Numbered from the stretch's first letter, positions 1 to 8,246 are shown. The stretch: 64,000 nucleotides of DNA from Frateuria soli (GCF_021117385.1 NZ_CP088252.1:2728001-2792000), one strand, 5' to 3'. Numbers and translations: made by a program. Notes: generated by a model not told the origin, from the sequence alone.

Positions 1-159
1 CTGCAGCAGCTGCGGCTGGAAACCGAGCTGGCACTGGGCGACAAGTTCGACCGCAAGGCCTTCAACGACTTCGTGATCGGCCAGGGCCTGCTGCCGCCGG
101 CACAGCTGGCCGAAGCGGTGAAGACCCGGTTCGTGCCGCAGCAGAAGCAGAAGCACTGA
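1..159 (+). CDS. DUF885 family protein, C-terminal fragment
   Basis: Only the last 52 codons lie in the window; the gene begins upstream of base 1. The tail has the pattern typical of the end of DUF885 (COG4805) proteins: a Leu-rich helix, an ALGDKFD stretch, then FNDFVIGQGLLP. This family resembles zinc carboxypeptidases and is usually exported, but neither the catalytic part nor a signal peptide can be checked here. The Lys/Gln-rich end (QQKQKH) is ordinary for the family. A REP-like repeat pair follows the stop. Confidence 0.7.
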   Translation: MQQLRLETELALGDKFDRKAFNDFVIGQGLLPPAQLAEAVKTRFVPQQKQKH

Positions 160-183
160 CGGCCAGCCCCCGCCGGGAGGCGC

Positions 184-311
184 TCACTTGCGGGCGATGG
201 GCGTGGCGGAGAGCATCGCCCACAAGTGGGCTCCTACAAGGGGCGGCGCGGGTGGTTCTGCGGCCGACCGGCGGCGGTGCGTTCCTGTAGGAGCCCACTT
301 GTGGGCGATCG
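184..311. repeat. REP-like inverted repeat pair
   Basis: Two copies of a palindromic intergenic element face each other. CATCGCCCACAAGTGGGCTC runs at about 214-233, and its inverse GAGCCCACTTGTGGGCGAT at about 289-307, both flanked by the CTCCTACA/TGTAGGAG extension. A further degenerate arm (CACTTGCGGGCGATG) lies at 185-199. The same family recurs at 51117-51191 and, diverged, at 6049-6122. Such elements are typical of pseudomonads and xanthomonads, sit between genes, and can act in transcription termination or mRNA stability. Confidence 0.8.
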
Positions 312-356
312 GCGGTGCCGCAAGCCATCCCGACGACGGGTTCAGGACGCACAGGA

Positions 357-1022
357 TCAGTCGGGGATGACGTAAAGCAGCACCGCCAGGTAATGCAGCA
401 CGCTGCCGGCCAGCACGAAGCCGTGCCACACCGCATGATGGAACGGCAGCCGCTTGCACAGATAGAACGGCACCCCCAGCGTGTAGGTCGCCCCGCCCGC
501 GATGAGCAGCGCCAGCCCACCCGGTTCCAGGTGCTTGCGCAGCGGCTCGAACGCCACCAGCGCCACCCAGCCCATCGCCACATAGATCGACACCGCCAGC
601 CAGCGCGTCCGGATACGCCGCAACAGGCCGAGCTCCAGCGCGCTGCCGGCCAGCGCCAGCGCCCAGATCGTACCGAACAGCCCCCAGCCCCACGCCCCCG
701 GCAAGACGATCAGGGTGAACGGCGTATAGGTGCCGGCGATCAGCAGGAAGATCGCGATGTGGTCGAGCGTACGCAGCACCCGCCGCGGCAGCTCGCCGGG
801 AATCGCGTGATACAGGGTCGAGGCGGTATAGAGCAGGATCAGCGTGGAGCCGAACACCGCGCAGCTGACCACCGCCCGGGCATCGCCCCGCAGCGCGGCG
901 AACGCCACCAGCGTCGCCAGTCCGCCGATGCTGAGCAGGATGCCGACGCCGTGGATCAGCGTGCTGGCCAGCTCGTCACCGAAACGGTAGCGCGGCGGAC
1001 TGACGGCGGGAGGCGCGGGCAT
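357..1022 (-). CDS. trhA: Hemolysin III / TrhA (PAQR-like) membrane protein
   Basis: A 221-residue polytopic inner-membrane protein with about seven hydrophobic segments. Conserved hemolysin III/PAQR landmarks are visible: STLYH near residue 70, DHIAIFLLIAGTYTP near 86-100 and HHAVWHG near 195-201. The acidic and His residues of these motifs form the metal site in the superfamily. I chose the start at 1022 (MPAPPAVS) because an AGGAACC Shine-Dalgarno-like sequence precedes it; an in-frame ATG 11 codons upstream has no such site. The role is probably membrane-energetics or fluidity homeostasis; true haemolysis is not implied. It is transcribed alone towards the REP pair. Confidence 0.88.
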   Translation of the reverse strand: MPAPPAVSPPRYRFGDELASTLIHGVGILLSIGGLATLVAFAALRGDARAVVSCAVFGSTLILLYTASTLYHAIPGELPRRVLRTLDHIAIFLLIAGTYTPFTLIVLPGAWGWGLFGTIWALALAGSALELGLLRRIRTRWLAVSIYVAMGWVALVAFEPLRKHLEPGGLALLIAGGATYTLGVPFYLCKRLPFHHAVWHGFVLAGSVLHYLAVLLYVIPD

Positions 1023-1112
1023 GGAGGTTCCTGGACGGAAAGGCCGGGCGGCCACCCTACCATACCCGCGCGTACTGTTTCTGTATTGGACGTCTGGACG
1101 TCCAGGCCGCGC

Positions 1113-1553
1113 TTACTGCTCGATGATGAACGCCCCGAACGCCACGCCCAGGTTCCAGCCCTCGCCCTTGCCGCTGAGCGCAAGGCCGACGTTGCCCTTG
1201 GTCAGCGCCTGCGCGCCGGCCGATTCACCGGCGCCGGCGTGTGCCTCGGCGTTGGCGTAGTGGCCGAGCACTTCGTGGATGTCGTACACGCCGGAGAACT
1301 TGCCGATGCCGTTCTCGATGTGCGTCTTGCCGAAGGTCAGCCCGCCGCCTTTGGCGCGCAGCTTCACCTGCATGGTCTGGCCGTTGCTGCAGCGGACCGT
1401 GCCGGAGCCCTTGGCAGTCTTGTAGAAGACCGACCAGCCCGACAGCGAGAAGGTCATCTTGCAGGAGATCTCGCCCGCATGCGCCGGGACCGGCAACAGC
1501 GCCAGTCCGCCCACCAGCAGCGCCAGCGCGCCCAGTTTTTTCCCTATCGTCAT
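1113..1553 (-). CDS. Secreted protein of unknown function
   Basis: 146 residues starting at MTIGKK, with a clear Sec signal peptide (hydrophobic core GALALLVGGLALLPVPAHA, probable cleavage after AHA). The mature part is Gly-rich with two Cys (ISCKMTF and VRCSNG), compatible with one disulfide in the periplasm, and ends in a GVAFGAFIIEQ strand that could be an integral beta element. I do not recognise the family. Longer N-terminal extensions in this frame are Arg-rich and unlikely. The gene is monocistronic, in the opposite direction to the TonB-like gene. Confidence 0.65.
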   Translation of the reverse strand: MTIGKKLGALALLVGGLALLPVPAHAGEISCKMTFSLSGWSVFYKTAKGSGTVRCSNGQTMQVKLRAKGGGLTFGKTHIENGIGKFSGVYDIHEVLGHYANAEAHAGAGESAGAQALTKGNVGLALSGKGEGWNLGVAFGAFIIEQ

Positions 1554-1726
1554 GATCGCCTCCCCGCGGCCCCCGCGGCCGCACCGGCCGATTGTGCGGC
1601 AAAGAACGCGACGGCGGGAATGCTTGCGCGCGGACAAGGGGCAAGCCTAGGCTGGAGTCGCGCCGGCACGGTTCCCTCTGCCCTCCCCAGGCAGCGCGCC
1701 TGCGCCAAAGCACAGGAGGAACGCCC

Positions 1727-2386
1727 ATGTCGTCCGCAGTCCTGGCTTCATCCCGCACGCACGCCCTTCCCGACCCGGTCCGCATCACTGCGCTGAGCGC
1801 GGCGATGGCCATCAATCTGACCGTATTCATCGCTGCCACCCGGCCGCTGCCGCCGCTGGCCCTGCCGCGCATGGACACCCCGGCGCTGACCACGCGCTTC
1901 ATCCCGCCCAGGCCCAGGCCGGTGGAGGTGCCATCGCTGCCGGCCATCCTGCCGGTGACGCGGCACACGCCGGTGCATGTCGCACCGCCGGTCGCCACCC
2001 CGCTGCACGTCAGCGACGAAGGCACGGTGGCGGTGTCGCCGATTCCCGTGCCTGCGATCGCACCGCCGACGGTCGGCGCGACGCCGGCCACCCTGCCGGG
2101 GGAGCCGGTCCAAGCCAGCCTCGCCTATCGCAGTGCGCCGCTGGTCTTTCCCGCCCGGGCGATCCGCCAGCACATGCACGGCACCGTGCTGCTGCGCGTG
2201 CTGGTGGACGAGCAGGGCAGGCCGGTGGAGGTGATCATCGACCAGAGCAGTGGCTACAGGCAGCTGGACGAGAGTGCGCGTGAGCAGGTGCTGCGAGGCT
2301 GGCGTTTCCAGCCGGCCAGCGTGGATGGCCACGCGGTGCGCGCCTGGGCGCGGGTGCCGGTGAGTTTCGAGCTGCGCAAGCTGTAA
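1727..2386 (+). CDS. TonB-like energy transducer protein
   Basis: 219 residues preceded by a strong AGGAGG (1714-1719). Layout: a short cytoplasmic N-terminus, one hydrophobic segment (about residues 20-38), a Pro-rich linker (about 40-125) with repeated P-x-P, and a TonB C-terminal domain (about 130-219) with AIRQHMHGTVLLRVLVDEQGRP and the GWRFQPA motif that precedes the last strand. TonB family proteins couple the ExbBD proton motive force to outer-membrane receptors. No exbB or exbD is adjacent, so this is probably an accessory TonB. A stem-loop terminator follows at 2428-2457. Confidence 0.85.
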   Translation: MSSAVLASSRTHALPDPVRITALSAAMAINLTVFIAATRPLPPLALPRMDTPALTTRFIPPRPRPVEVPSLPAILPVTRHTPVHVAPPVATPLHVSDEGTVAVSPIPVPAIAPPTVGATPATLPGEPVQASLAYRSAPLVFPARAIRQHMHGTVLLRVLVDEQGRPVEVIIDQSSGYRQLDESAREQVLRGWRFQPASVDGHAVRAWARVPVSFELRKL

Positions 2387-2427
2387 AAAGCCGCCCAGCA
2401 TCGCGCACTCAAGGGTTACGACTGCTT

Positions 2428-2460
2428 AACGGCGCCCGTGCTCCACTGGGCGCCGTTCTT
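2428..2460 (+). terminator. Hairpin terminator after the TonB-like gene
   Basis: A perfect 10-bp stem, AACGGCGCCC (2428-2437) pairing with GGGCGCCGTT (2448-2457), a 10-nt loop, and a short pyrimidine tail (CTTCG). It lies 41 nt after the stop and before the cupin gene, as expected for a rho-independent terminator with a weak U tract. Confidence 0.7.
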
Positions 2461-2474
2461 CGTACGGTCCTGCC

Positions 2475-3044
2475 ATGGCAAACCACAGGCAAAGCTTGAA
2501 GGCGCTGCGCCGTATCGCGCTGGCGCACTGCCGAGGGGAGCACCCCGACCTGGCCGCCCTCGCCCGTGAACTGGGCAGCGCGGTCCGTCTCCATACGGAA
2601 GGTTTCACTGCACTGTCCGCCCGCGTCCGGACGACCGCCGGCGCCCCGCGCATTCGCCCGCTGCGGACCGGTAGCGCGCACCTGCAACTGCTGCTGATCG
2701 CCTGGCCGCCCAACCACGTCTCCGCGCTGCACGATCATGGCGCGCGCTGGGGTCTGGAAATCCCGCTGCACAACGCGCTGGAAATCGAAGCCTGGCGCCG
2801 CCAGAGCGATGGCGGCGAGCCGCTGGCGCATGGGCGCCACTGGCTCGGCCCGGGCGATGCGCTGTGGTTCGACGCCGACCAGTCACGCCTGCATCGCTGC
2901 CGCAACCTTTCCAGGCGCGACGCCGCGCTGAGCCTGCACCTTTTCGGGGGCGCCCCCGCCGGTCTCGCCTACGCCCCGCCCCCGTCCACCCGGCAACGGA
3001 TGCCCCCCTCGCGGCCGGCCATCGCCGGACCGCTGCCGGGCTGA
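2475..3044 (+). CDS. Cysteine dioxygenase-like cupin protein
   Basis: 189 residues. The cupin motif is HDH (His86, His88) in SALHDHGARWG, with a third His at 141 in SRLHRCRN. This is the three-His iron site expected of type I cysteine dioxygenases (thiol dioxygenases), which insert O2 into a thiol to give a sulfinate. The Pro/Arg-rich tail after residue 165 is probably disordered. The stop is 24 nt before the FAD/NAD(P)-binding gene, suggesting co-transcription. The actual thiol substrate (cysteine, 3-mercaptopropionate or other) cannot be told from sequence. Confidence 0.8.
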   Translation: MANHRQSLKALRRIALAHCRGEHPDLAALARELGSAVRLHTEGFTALSARVRTTAGAPRIRPLRTGSAHLQLLLIAWPPNHVSALHDHGARWGLEIPLHNALEIEAWRRQSDGGEPLAHGRHWLGPGDALWFDADQSRLHRCRNLSRRDAALSLHLFGGAPAGLAYAPPPSTRQRMPPSRPAIAGPLPG

Positions 3045-3068
3045 GCCCCCGGCTACCGGAGAGCCGCC

Positions 3069-4472
3069 ATGTTCCGACGGGTCGCCATCGTTGGCGGCGG
3101 TGCCGCCGCCGTCGCCCTCCTCACCGAACTGGTGGATCGCGCCAGCGCGCCGCTGCATCTGGACTGGTACACCGGTGGCGCCGCGCAGCCCGGCCGCGGC
3201 ATCGCCTACGGAACGACCTCGCCGCGCCACCTGCTCAACGTGCGCGCCGCGACCATGGGCATGTTCTCGCGCCGGCCGCGCGGCTTCCTGGACTTCGCGC
3301 AGCGTGCCGATCCGCGGGTCGCCGGCACCGATTTCCTGCCACGGCGGCTGTATGGCGACTACCTGGAAGACGAAGCGGCCAACGCGCTGGCGCAATCGCG
3401 CAGCCGTGGCGTGGACGTGCGGGTGGTGCCGTTCGCGGCCGATGCGCTGGTCCCCGAGATCGACGGCGTCACGGTGATCCAGGGCGAGCGTGCCAGTCGC
3501 GTCGATGCGGCGGTGCTGGCCATCGGCGCCTTGCCGGTGCGGCCGCTCCCGGGTGTCGAGGCGGCGCTGCTGGCGGAAAATCGCTACATCATCGATCCCT
3601 GGACTTTTCTGGCTTCGACCCCGCCGCACACGGCGCCGCGCGAAGTCGCGCTGGTCGGGCTGGGCCTGAGCGCGGTGGACGTCTTGCTGGATCTGGCCGA
3701 TCGCTGGCCCGACGCGCACTTCACCGCAGTCTCCCGCCATGGCCGGCTGCCGGCAGCGCACCTGCCGGTGTCCACCGTGCCGGACGACGACGGTGGCGCA
3801 CTGGTCGAGGCCATGCACGACGCCCCGGAAATCCGCCGCTGGCTGCATCTGGTTCGCGAGGCGATCGCCGCCAGCGGGGACTGGCGCGTGGTGATCGACA
3901 GCCTGCGCCCGTCCACGCCCGAACTGTGGGAGGCACTGCCGCTGGCCGAACGCGCGCGCTTCCTGCGGCATGCGCGCTGGGCGTGGGAGCGCGCCCGCCA
4001 CCGCATGCCGCCACAGGTGGAACGGCAGGTGCTGGAACTCGAGCGCGAGGGGCGGCTCAGCCGGGTGAGCGGTCGCGTCACCGCCGCCCGGTCGCGGGAC
4101 GGACGCATCGAGCTGGAGACATGGCACGCCGGTGCCAGTACGCCTGTGCAGGCCGACTTGGCGATCCAGACCATCGGCCTGGACACCGACGTGCGCAACA
4201 CGCTCCACCCATTGATGAGCCAGATGGTGACCAACGGCCACGTCACGCCCGACCCGCTGGGCCTGGGCTGCCAGGCCACGATGGAAGGCCGCCTGTGCCA
4301 TGACGGTACGCCGTGGCCGCGGTTGTTCGGCATCGGCAGTCTCGTGCGCGGCGCGCGCTGGGAATCCACGGCGATGCCGGAGATAAGGCTGCAGGCACGG
4401 GTGCTGGCGTCGCAGATGCTTGAGCCGGACATCGTTCCGGCACGGCGGCGACTGGCTTCGCAGGCCGTCTGA
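3069..4472 (+). CDS. FAD/NAD(P)-binding protein (NAD_binding_9 type)
   Basis: 467 residues; a GGAGAG Shine-Dalgarno precedes the ATG. An N-terminal Rossmann dinucleotide-binding motif, VAIVGGGAAAVAL, is at residues 4-16. It is followed by an RGIAYGTTSPRHLLNVRA segment typical of the FAD-NAD(P)-binding family PF13454, and a second nucleotide-binding stretch EVALVGLGLSAVDV near residue 195. The C-terminal part GLGCQATMEGRLC...LFGIGSLVRGARWESTAMPEI is characteristic. Members are often found next to thiol dioxygenases or siderophore genes and may act as monooxygenases or oxidoreductases; the substrate is unknown. It is probably in an operon with the cupin. Confidence 0.85.
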   Translation: MFRRVAIVGGGAAAVALLTELVDRASAPLHLDWYTGGAAQPGRGIAYGTTSPRHLLNVRAATMGMFSRRPRGFLDFAQRADPRVAGTDFLPRRLYGDYLEDEAANALAQSRSRGVDVRVVPFAADALVPEIDGVTVIQGERASRVDAAVLAIGALPVRPLPGVEAALLAENRYIIDPWTFLASTPPHTAPREVALVGLGLSAVDVLLDLADRWPDAHFTAVSRHGRLPAAHLPVSTVPDDDGGALVEAMHDAPEIRRWLHLVREAIAASGDWRVVIDSLRPSTPELWEALPLAERARFLRHARWAWERARHRMPPQVERQVLELEREGRLSRVSGRVTAARSRDGRIELETWHAGASTPVQADLAIQTIGLDTDVRNTLHPLMSQMVTNGHVTPDPLGLGCQATMEGRLCHDGTPWPRLFGIGSLVRGARWESTAMPEIRLQARVLASQMLEPDIVPARRRLASQAV

Positions 4473-4539
4473 CGCGGCGAGGGCCTGGCTTCAGCCCGGC
4501 ACGCAGCTCACCGCGAGGTTTGCCGGACCGGACCCCCGG

Positions 4540-4908
4540 TCACCTGCGCCGCGCGGCCCATTCGCTGGCCATCCACGCCAGCGCGATGCCGATCGCCACG
4601 CCGGCCAGTTCGCACAGCACGCGCGTGCCCAGCCCGTCCGGATCGTGCACATCGGCCAGCTTTGCGCGCAGCAATTGCACCGATTGCAGGCGCGCGTAGT
4701 TGAAATAGAACAGATCAGCCAGGTCACCACTGCCGGCGAGGACGACACCCAGCACATAGGCCCACGCCATCTGCGCGCCATGGCTCCAGGCCTGGCGCGT
4801 GCGCCAGCGGAACAGCAGGAAGAGCAGCCCGCCGATCACCGCCGCGATCAGGCCCGCCTGCAGGCCGCCGACCCAGCCGTAGCCCATCCAGGATTGGTCG
4901 TAATGCAT
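4540..4908 (-). CDS. Small membrane protein, unknown function
   Basis: 122 residues from MHYDQSWMGYGW. There are three hydrophobic segments: GLQAGLIAAVIGGLLFLLF (about 15-33), AYVLGVVLAGSGDLADLFYF and ELAGVAIGIALAWMA near the C-terminus, followed by a positively charged AARRR end. This suggests an inner-membrane protein. Longer starts upstream overlap the divergent nicotinamidase promoter region and look artificial. I recognise no family. Confidence 0.65.
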   Translation of the reverse strand: MHYDQSWMGYGWVGGLQAGLIAAVIGGLLFLLFRWRTRQAWSHGAQMAWAYVLGVVLAGSGDLADLFYFNYARLQSVQLLRAKLADVHDPDGLGTRVLCELAGVAIGIALAWMASEWAARRR

Positions 4909-5030
4909 CGCTGTCCGCCGTTGGTGAACCGGCATTATGCCGGGTGGTCCACCGAAGGTGGTTCGCCGGAACCCCTTGCCCGCGTGGATGCCTGGCACGT
5001 GTCGACGCAGGGACGCACTACACTGCCGCG

Positions 5031-5666
5031 ATGACCCGCCCGCACCCGCCCGACACCGCCCTGATCCTCGTCGACGTGCAGCCGGACTTCATGCCCGGGG
5101 GGCCGCTGGCCTGCCACGAGGGCGACGCCATCGTGCCGGGTGTCGATGCGCTGCTGCGCGCGCGACGCTATCGCCACGTGGTCGCCACGCAGGACTGGCA
5201 TCCGCGCGGGCACGTCTCCTTCGCCGCCAACCATCCGGACCAGTCGCCGTTCGGGCAGATCACCCTGCATGGCCATCCGCAGACGCTGTGGCCCGTGCAC
5301 TGCGTGGCCGGCACGCCCGGCGCCGCCCTGCACCCGTCGATCGACTGGACGCCGCTGGATCTGGTCGTGCGCAAGGGCATCGATCCGGTGGTCGATTCCT
5401 ACAGCGCCTTCCGCGAGAACCACGGCCCGGGCGGCTCTCGGCCGCCGACCGGTCTGGCCGGCTGGTTGCGCGAGCGCGGCGTGACCGAAGTGCACGTGTG
5501 CGGGCTGGCACGCGACGTATGCGTGCTGTGGACGGTGCAGGACGCGCTGGCGCTGGGCTTCCGCGCGCACATGTTGTGGGAGCTGACGCGGCCGGTGACG
5601 CCCGCGACCGACGACGCGACCCGCGCCACGCTGGCCGCGCAGGGTGGCCACCTCGGCCCTCCATAG
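5031..5666 (+). CDS. pncA: Nicotinamidase (pyrazinamidase)
   Basis: 211 residues of the isochorismatase-like hydrolase family. The catalytic triad is visible: Asp15 in LVDVQPDF, a Lys in VVRKGIDP near 110, and the nucleophile Cys in CGLARDVCV near 160. The metal-binding region is TQDWHPRGHVSF. The enzyme converts nicotinamide to nicotinate for NAD salvage. The ATG at 5031 starts exactly at the conserved N-terminus. The gene stands alone between a divergent membrane-protein gene and the CPXCG gene on the other strand. Confidence 0.93.
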   Translation: MTRPHPPDTALILVDVQPDFMPGGPLACHEGDAIVPGVDALLRARRYRHVVATQDWHPRGHVSFAANHPDQSPFGQITLHGHPQTLWPVHCVAGTPGAALHPSIDWTPLDLVVRKGIDPVVDSYSAFRENHGPGGSRPPTGLAGWLRERGVTEVHVCGLARDVCVLWTVQDALALGFRAHMLWELTRPVTPATDDATRATLAAQGGHLGPP

Positions 5667-5821
5667 CGGGTCGCGGTGAGGGTTCGCGGCTGCCGCGAAC
5701 TGCCCTCCGGGAGCTTTCCCGGAAGAGTTACGGATCCGCCTGGTGCCTCGCGCGCGCTACCGGTCCCTCGCCCTGCCCTCTCGCCCGAAGAAGGTTCCGG
5801 TGCGCGCTTCACGACCTTCGC

Positions 5822-6010
5822 TCAGGCCTCGTTCTCGCCCGAGACCGTCGCACTCGGCTCGCCGTCCGCGTCCACGCTGACATGCACGCCGATGGGCCGG
5901 CAGCACACCGGGCAATCCTCGATGTAGGCCTGTTCGCCCGCCGAGCCGTCGAGCAGCAGCTCGATCCGCTCGCCGCAGTAGGGGCAGGACACGTCAGCGG
6001 GGGTCAGCAT
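5822..6010 (-). CDS. CPXCG-motif cysteine-rich protein
   Basis: 62 residues with CPYCGE near residues 9-14 and CPVCCRPI near 33-40: a two-knuckle zinc ribbon of the CPXCG small-protein family (PF14255). The last third is acidic. The function of the family is unknown, and it is widespread in gammaproteobacteria as a short single-domain protein. The length is normal for the family. Confidence 0.85.
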   Translation of the reverse strand: MLTPADVSCPYCGERIELLLDGSAGEQAYIEDCPVCCRPIGVHVSVDADGEPSATVSGENEA

Positions 6011-6048
6011 GGGTCACCTCGCCAGGGCCGGTTTGCACACACTCTCTC

Positions 6049-6122
6049 CAGGAGGCCGCTCGTGGGCGATGCCTTCGATGCGCCAGCCCCGGGAACATCG
6101 CCCCAGGCGGAGTTCCTACGAG
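6049..6122. repeat. Diverged REP-like element
   Basis: CAGGAGGCCGCTCGTGGGCGATGCC followed by an imperfect inverse, ACATCGCCCCAGGCGGAGTTCCTACG. It matches the REP family at 184-311 and 51117-51191 with several substitutions and sits between the CPXCG and PIN genes. Confidence 0.6.
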
Positions 6123-6577
6123 GAAACGCGGGACGCTGGATGAGCGTGATGCAGCGACCATTGTTCCGGCGTGAGGATCGCGAAACCGGCGTCGCGCAGC
6201 GTGCGGCGACCAAGCCTGAGCAACGCGCTGTCGCGGCTGAGCAACCAGCGCGCGCCGGCAGCGGCGGCCAGGGTCAGGAACTTCTGGTCGTCGCGGTCGG
6301 CGCAGCGCGGCAGCCCGCGGCCTGCCGCGACGGTCGGCAGCACGCGCAGCCGCTCGTCGAACGACAGCACCGCGCGCTCGCGCACGGTCCCGTCCAGCGC
6401 GAGCCGTGGATAGTCCAGCACGGCCAGCCATTCATCGCGGCAGTCCACCGCGGTGATCGCCTCGACCGCGCCGCTGGCGAGCGCCGCGGCCAGATTCGCG
6501 CAGCGCGGATCGTCGAAGACGAACAGGTCCAGGCAGACGTTGGTATCCAGCACCACGCGCGGCGGCACGGCGGCCAT
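6116..6577 (-). CDS. PIN-domain ribonuclease-like protein
   Basis: 153 residues starting at MAAVPPRVVLDTN, one base after the stop of the upstream HAD gene, so translational coupling is likely. PIN acidic residues are visible: Asp11 in VVLDTN, an acidic pair in CRDEW, Asp residues in CADRDDQKFL, and LLSRDSALL near the end. This is the subfamily annotated as putative toxin component, PIN family (COG1569). No antitoxin gene is adjacent: the partner is a HAD hydrolase. It could therefore be a stand-alone RNase rather than a classical toxin. Confidence 0.8.
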   Translation of the reverse strand: MAAVPPRVVLDTNVCLDLFVFDDPRCANLAAALASGAVEAITAVDCRDEWLAVLDYPRLALDGTVRERAVLSFDERLRVLPTVAAGRGLPRCADRDDQKFLTLAAAAGARWLLSRDSALLRLGRRTLRDAGFAILTPEQWSLHHAHPASRVSS

Positions 6578-6578
6578 C

Positions 6579-7310
6579 TCAGCGAGCGGCCAGCGATGCC
6601 GACGCGCGTTCGCCAAGATGCGCCACCGCGGCCGGGATGCCCGCGGGCGCGTCCACGCTGACCATGCGTTCCTCCCCGCCGGTGAGGCCCGTCTCCAGCT
6701 CGTGTGCCCAGGTCACGTGGTAGGGCATGTGCACGCCCCAGCCGCCGAGCGCCAGCACCGGTTCGATGTCCGAGCGCAGCGAGTTGCCGACCATCGCGAA
6801 CTGCGCCGGCGAAAGATCGAACTCTCCCAGCACGCGGCGGTAGGTGCCCTCGTTTTTTTCCGACACGATCTCGATGCGCCCGAACAGGTCCGACAGGCCG
6901 GACTCGGCGACCTTCTTCTCCTGATGGAACAGGTCGCCCTTGGTGATCAGCACGATCGCGTGCCGCGCGGCCACCGCCTCGACCGCCGCGCGGATGCCGG
7001 GCAGCAGTTCCACGGGATGCTCGAGCACGGTCTTGCCCAGTTCGACGATGCGATGGATGTCGCGCGCCTCGATGCGTGCTTCGGTCATGGCGATGGCGGT
7101 TTCGACCATCGACAGCGTCATGCCCTTGGCGCCGTAGCCGAACAGCCTGAGGTTGCGTCGCTCGGTCGCCAGCATGCTGGTCTGCACCTGGCGGTCGGCG
7201 ACGTCGACGTAGCGGGCGAGGATGGCCTGGAACTCGGCGCCGGCGGCCTGGTAGAAGCCCTCGCTGTGCCAGAGGGTGTCGTCTCCGTCGAATCCGATCA
7301 GTTTCAGCAT
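6579..7310 (-). CDS. HAD family hydrolase
   Basis: 243 residues from MLKLIGFDGDDTLW. HAD motif I is FDGDDT with nucleophile Asp8 and acid/base Asp10. Motif II is VLITKGD, motif III a Lys in the EKNEGTY region, and motif IV VGNSLRSDIEP. The helical cap lies between motifs I and II, so it is a C1-type phosphatase. The longer upstream start (MRAARG...) lacks a conserved counterpart. It forms a tight pair with the PIN gene. The phosphorylated substrate is not predictable. Confidence 0.85.
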   Translation of the reverse strand: MLKLIGFDGDDTLWHSEGFYQAAGAEFQAILARYVDVADRQVQTSMLATERRNLRLFGYGAKGMTLSMVETAIAMTEARIEARDIHRIVELGKTVLEHPVELLPGIRAAVEAVAARHAIVLITKGDLFHQEKKVAESGLSDLFGRIEIVSEKNEGTYRRVLGEFDLSPAQFAMVGNSLRSDIEPVLALGGWGVHMPYHVTWAHELETGLTGGEERMVSVDAPAGIPAAVAHLGERASASLAAR

Positions 7311-7395
7311 GGGTGTGTGCCGTGGGTGGGAGCTGCCCATTCTCCCACGCGCGGCACGCACAGGCCGCCCCGGGGGGGGCGGCCACCTCAGGGCA

Positions 7396-7551
7396 TCAGT
7401 GGAAGACGCCCAGCAGCCAGAGCACGATCACGATCACGATGATCAGGCCCAGGCCTCCGCTGGGGCCGTAGCCCCATGAGCGCGAGTAGCCCCAGGTCGG
7501 CAGGCCGAGCAGCGCGAGGATCACCAGGATGACCAGGATGGTAACCAGCAT
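7396..7551 (-). CDS. DUF3309 small membrane protein
   Basis: 51 residues: MLVTILVILVILALLGLPTW, then YSRSWGYGPSGGLGL and a second hydrophobic stretch ending in LWLLGVFH. This is the DUF3309 pattern, two short hydrophobic helices around a W-G-Y-G-P-S-G-G-L-G turn. Proteins of this kind are common stress-associated membrane peptides in proteobacteria, and their role is unknown. A run of Val/Ile/Leu codons gives the DNA a repetitive GATCAC look. Confidence 0.8.
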   Translation of the reverse strand: MLVTILVILVILALLGLPTWGYSRSWGYGPSGGLGLIIVIVIVLWLLGVFH

Positions 7552-7825
7552 TTAATTACTCCTTGCCGTTGAGAGTGCTTGCCATCGTGCGCGCCCCACC
7601 CGTTCAGGGCGTGTGAGCCGGCGGAGCGGGAAACGTGCAGACGCTGAACAGGCGACCGCGCCCTCGCGGCGAAGGTTGGGAAAGGGTGAAACAGGCGCCA
7701 ATGCCGGATGATCCGCCGCCGGTGGAGCGTCCGAATTCCTGAGACGGCACCCGCCTATCGTTGCCCGGTCGCGCGGTCCTCCGCCGCGGGCATCCGATCT
7801 GCTTGGCAGTGGCTCGGTTTTTCAT

Positions 7826-7859
7826 GGCCGCGTCCCTGTGCAGGACGCGGCCTTTTTTT
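7826..7859 (+). terminator. Strong intrinsic terminator on the plus strand
   Basis: A perfect 10-bp stem, GGCCGCGTCC (7826-7835) with GGACGCGGCC (7843-7852), a 7-nt loop, and seven T residues (7853-7859). It is oriented for the plus strand, yet both flanking genes are on the minus strand and no convincing plus-strand protein gene precedes it. It may end a small RNA transcribed from about 7.56-7.82 kb. Read on the minus strand it has no U tract. Confidence 0.75.
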
Positions 7860-7871
7860 CAGGTCACCGTT

Positions 7872-8246
7872 TCAGGCGCCCACGCGTCGGCGCACCGCGT
7901 CCATGTCGCGCACCGGACGCACCTCGATCGCGCCGATGCGTGCCCACGGGAAGGCCCGCGCGATGCGCATGGCGTGGTCCAGGTCGTCGGCCTCGATCAG
8001 GTTGAAGCCGGCCAGGTATTCCTTGGTCTCGGCGAACGGCCCGTCGAACACGGTGGTGCGCTGCTGGCGCACGCGGAACGAGCGCGCGGTGGAGGGCGGT
8101 TCCAGTTGCTGCGAGTCAAGCACGCAGCCGTCCGCGCGCAGTTCGTCGGCATGTGTCAGGCAGCCGCGCATGAGCGTGTCGAACTCCTCCTCCGGCATGG
8201 CCTGCAGCAGGGCATCGTCGACGTACACCATCATCAGGAATTTCAT
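7872..8246 (-). CDS. YciI family protein
   Basis: 124 residues with the YCII-related fold: MKFLMMVYVDDALL at the N-terminus, a central DGPFAETKEYLAGFNLIEADDLDHA, and PWARIGAIEVRPVRDM at the end. This DGPFAETKE-type subgroup is the one often encoded with ECF sigma factors, where it may be a small oxygenase-like or sensory protein. No sigma factor is adjacent here. Cytoplasmic. Confidence 0.87.
   Translation of the reverse strand: MKFLMMVYVDDALLQAMPEEEFDTLMRGCLTHADELRADGCVLDSQQLEPPSTARSFRVRQQRTTVFDGPFAETKEYLAGFNLIEADDLDHAMRIARAFPWARIGAIEVRPVRDMDAVRRRVGA

Noticed and set aside
6116-6577. Type II toxin-antitoxin module
   Set aside because: The PIN protein has no small antitoxin next to it; its coupled neighbour is a HAD hydrolase.
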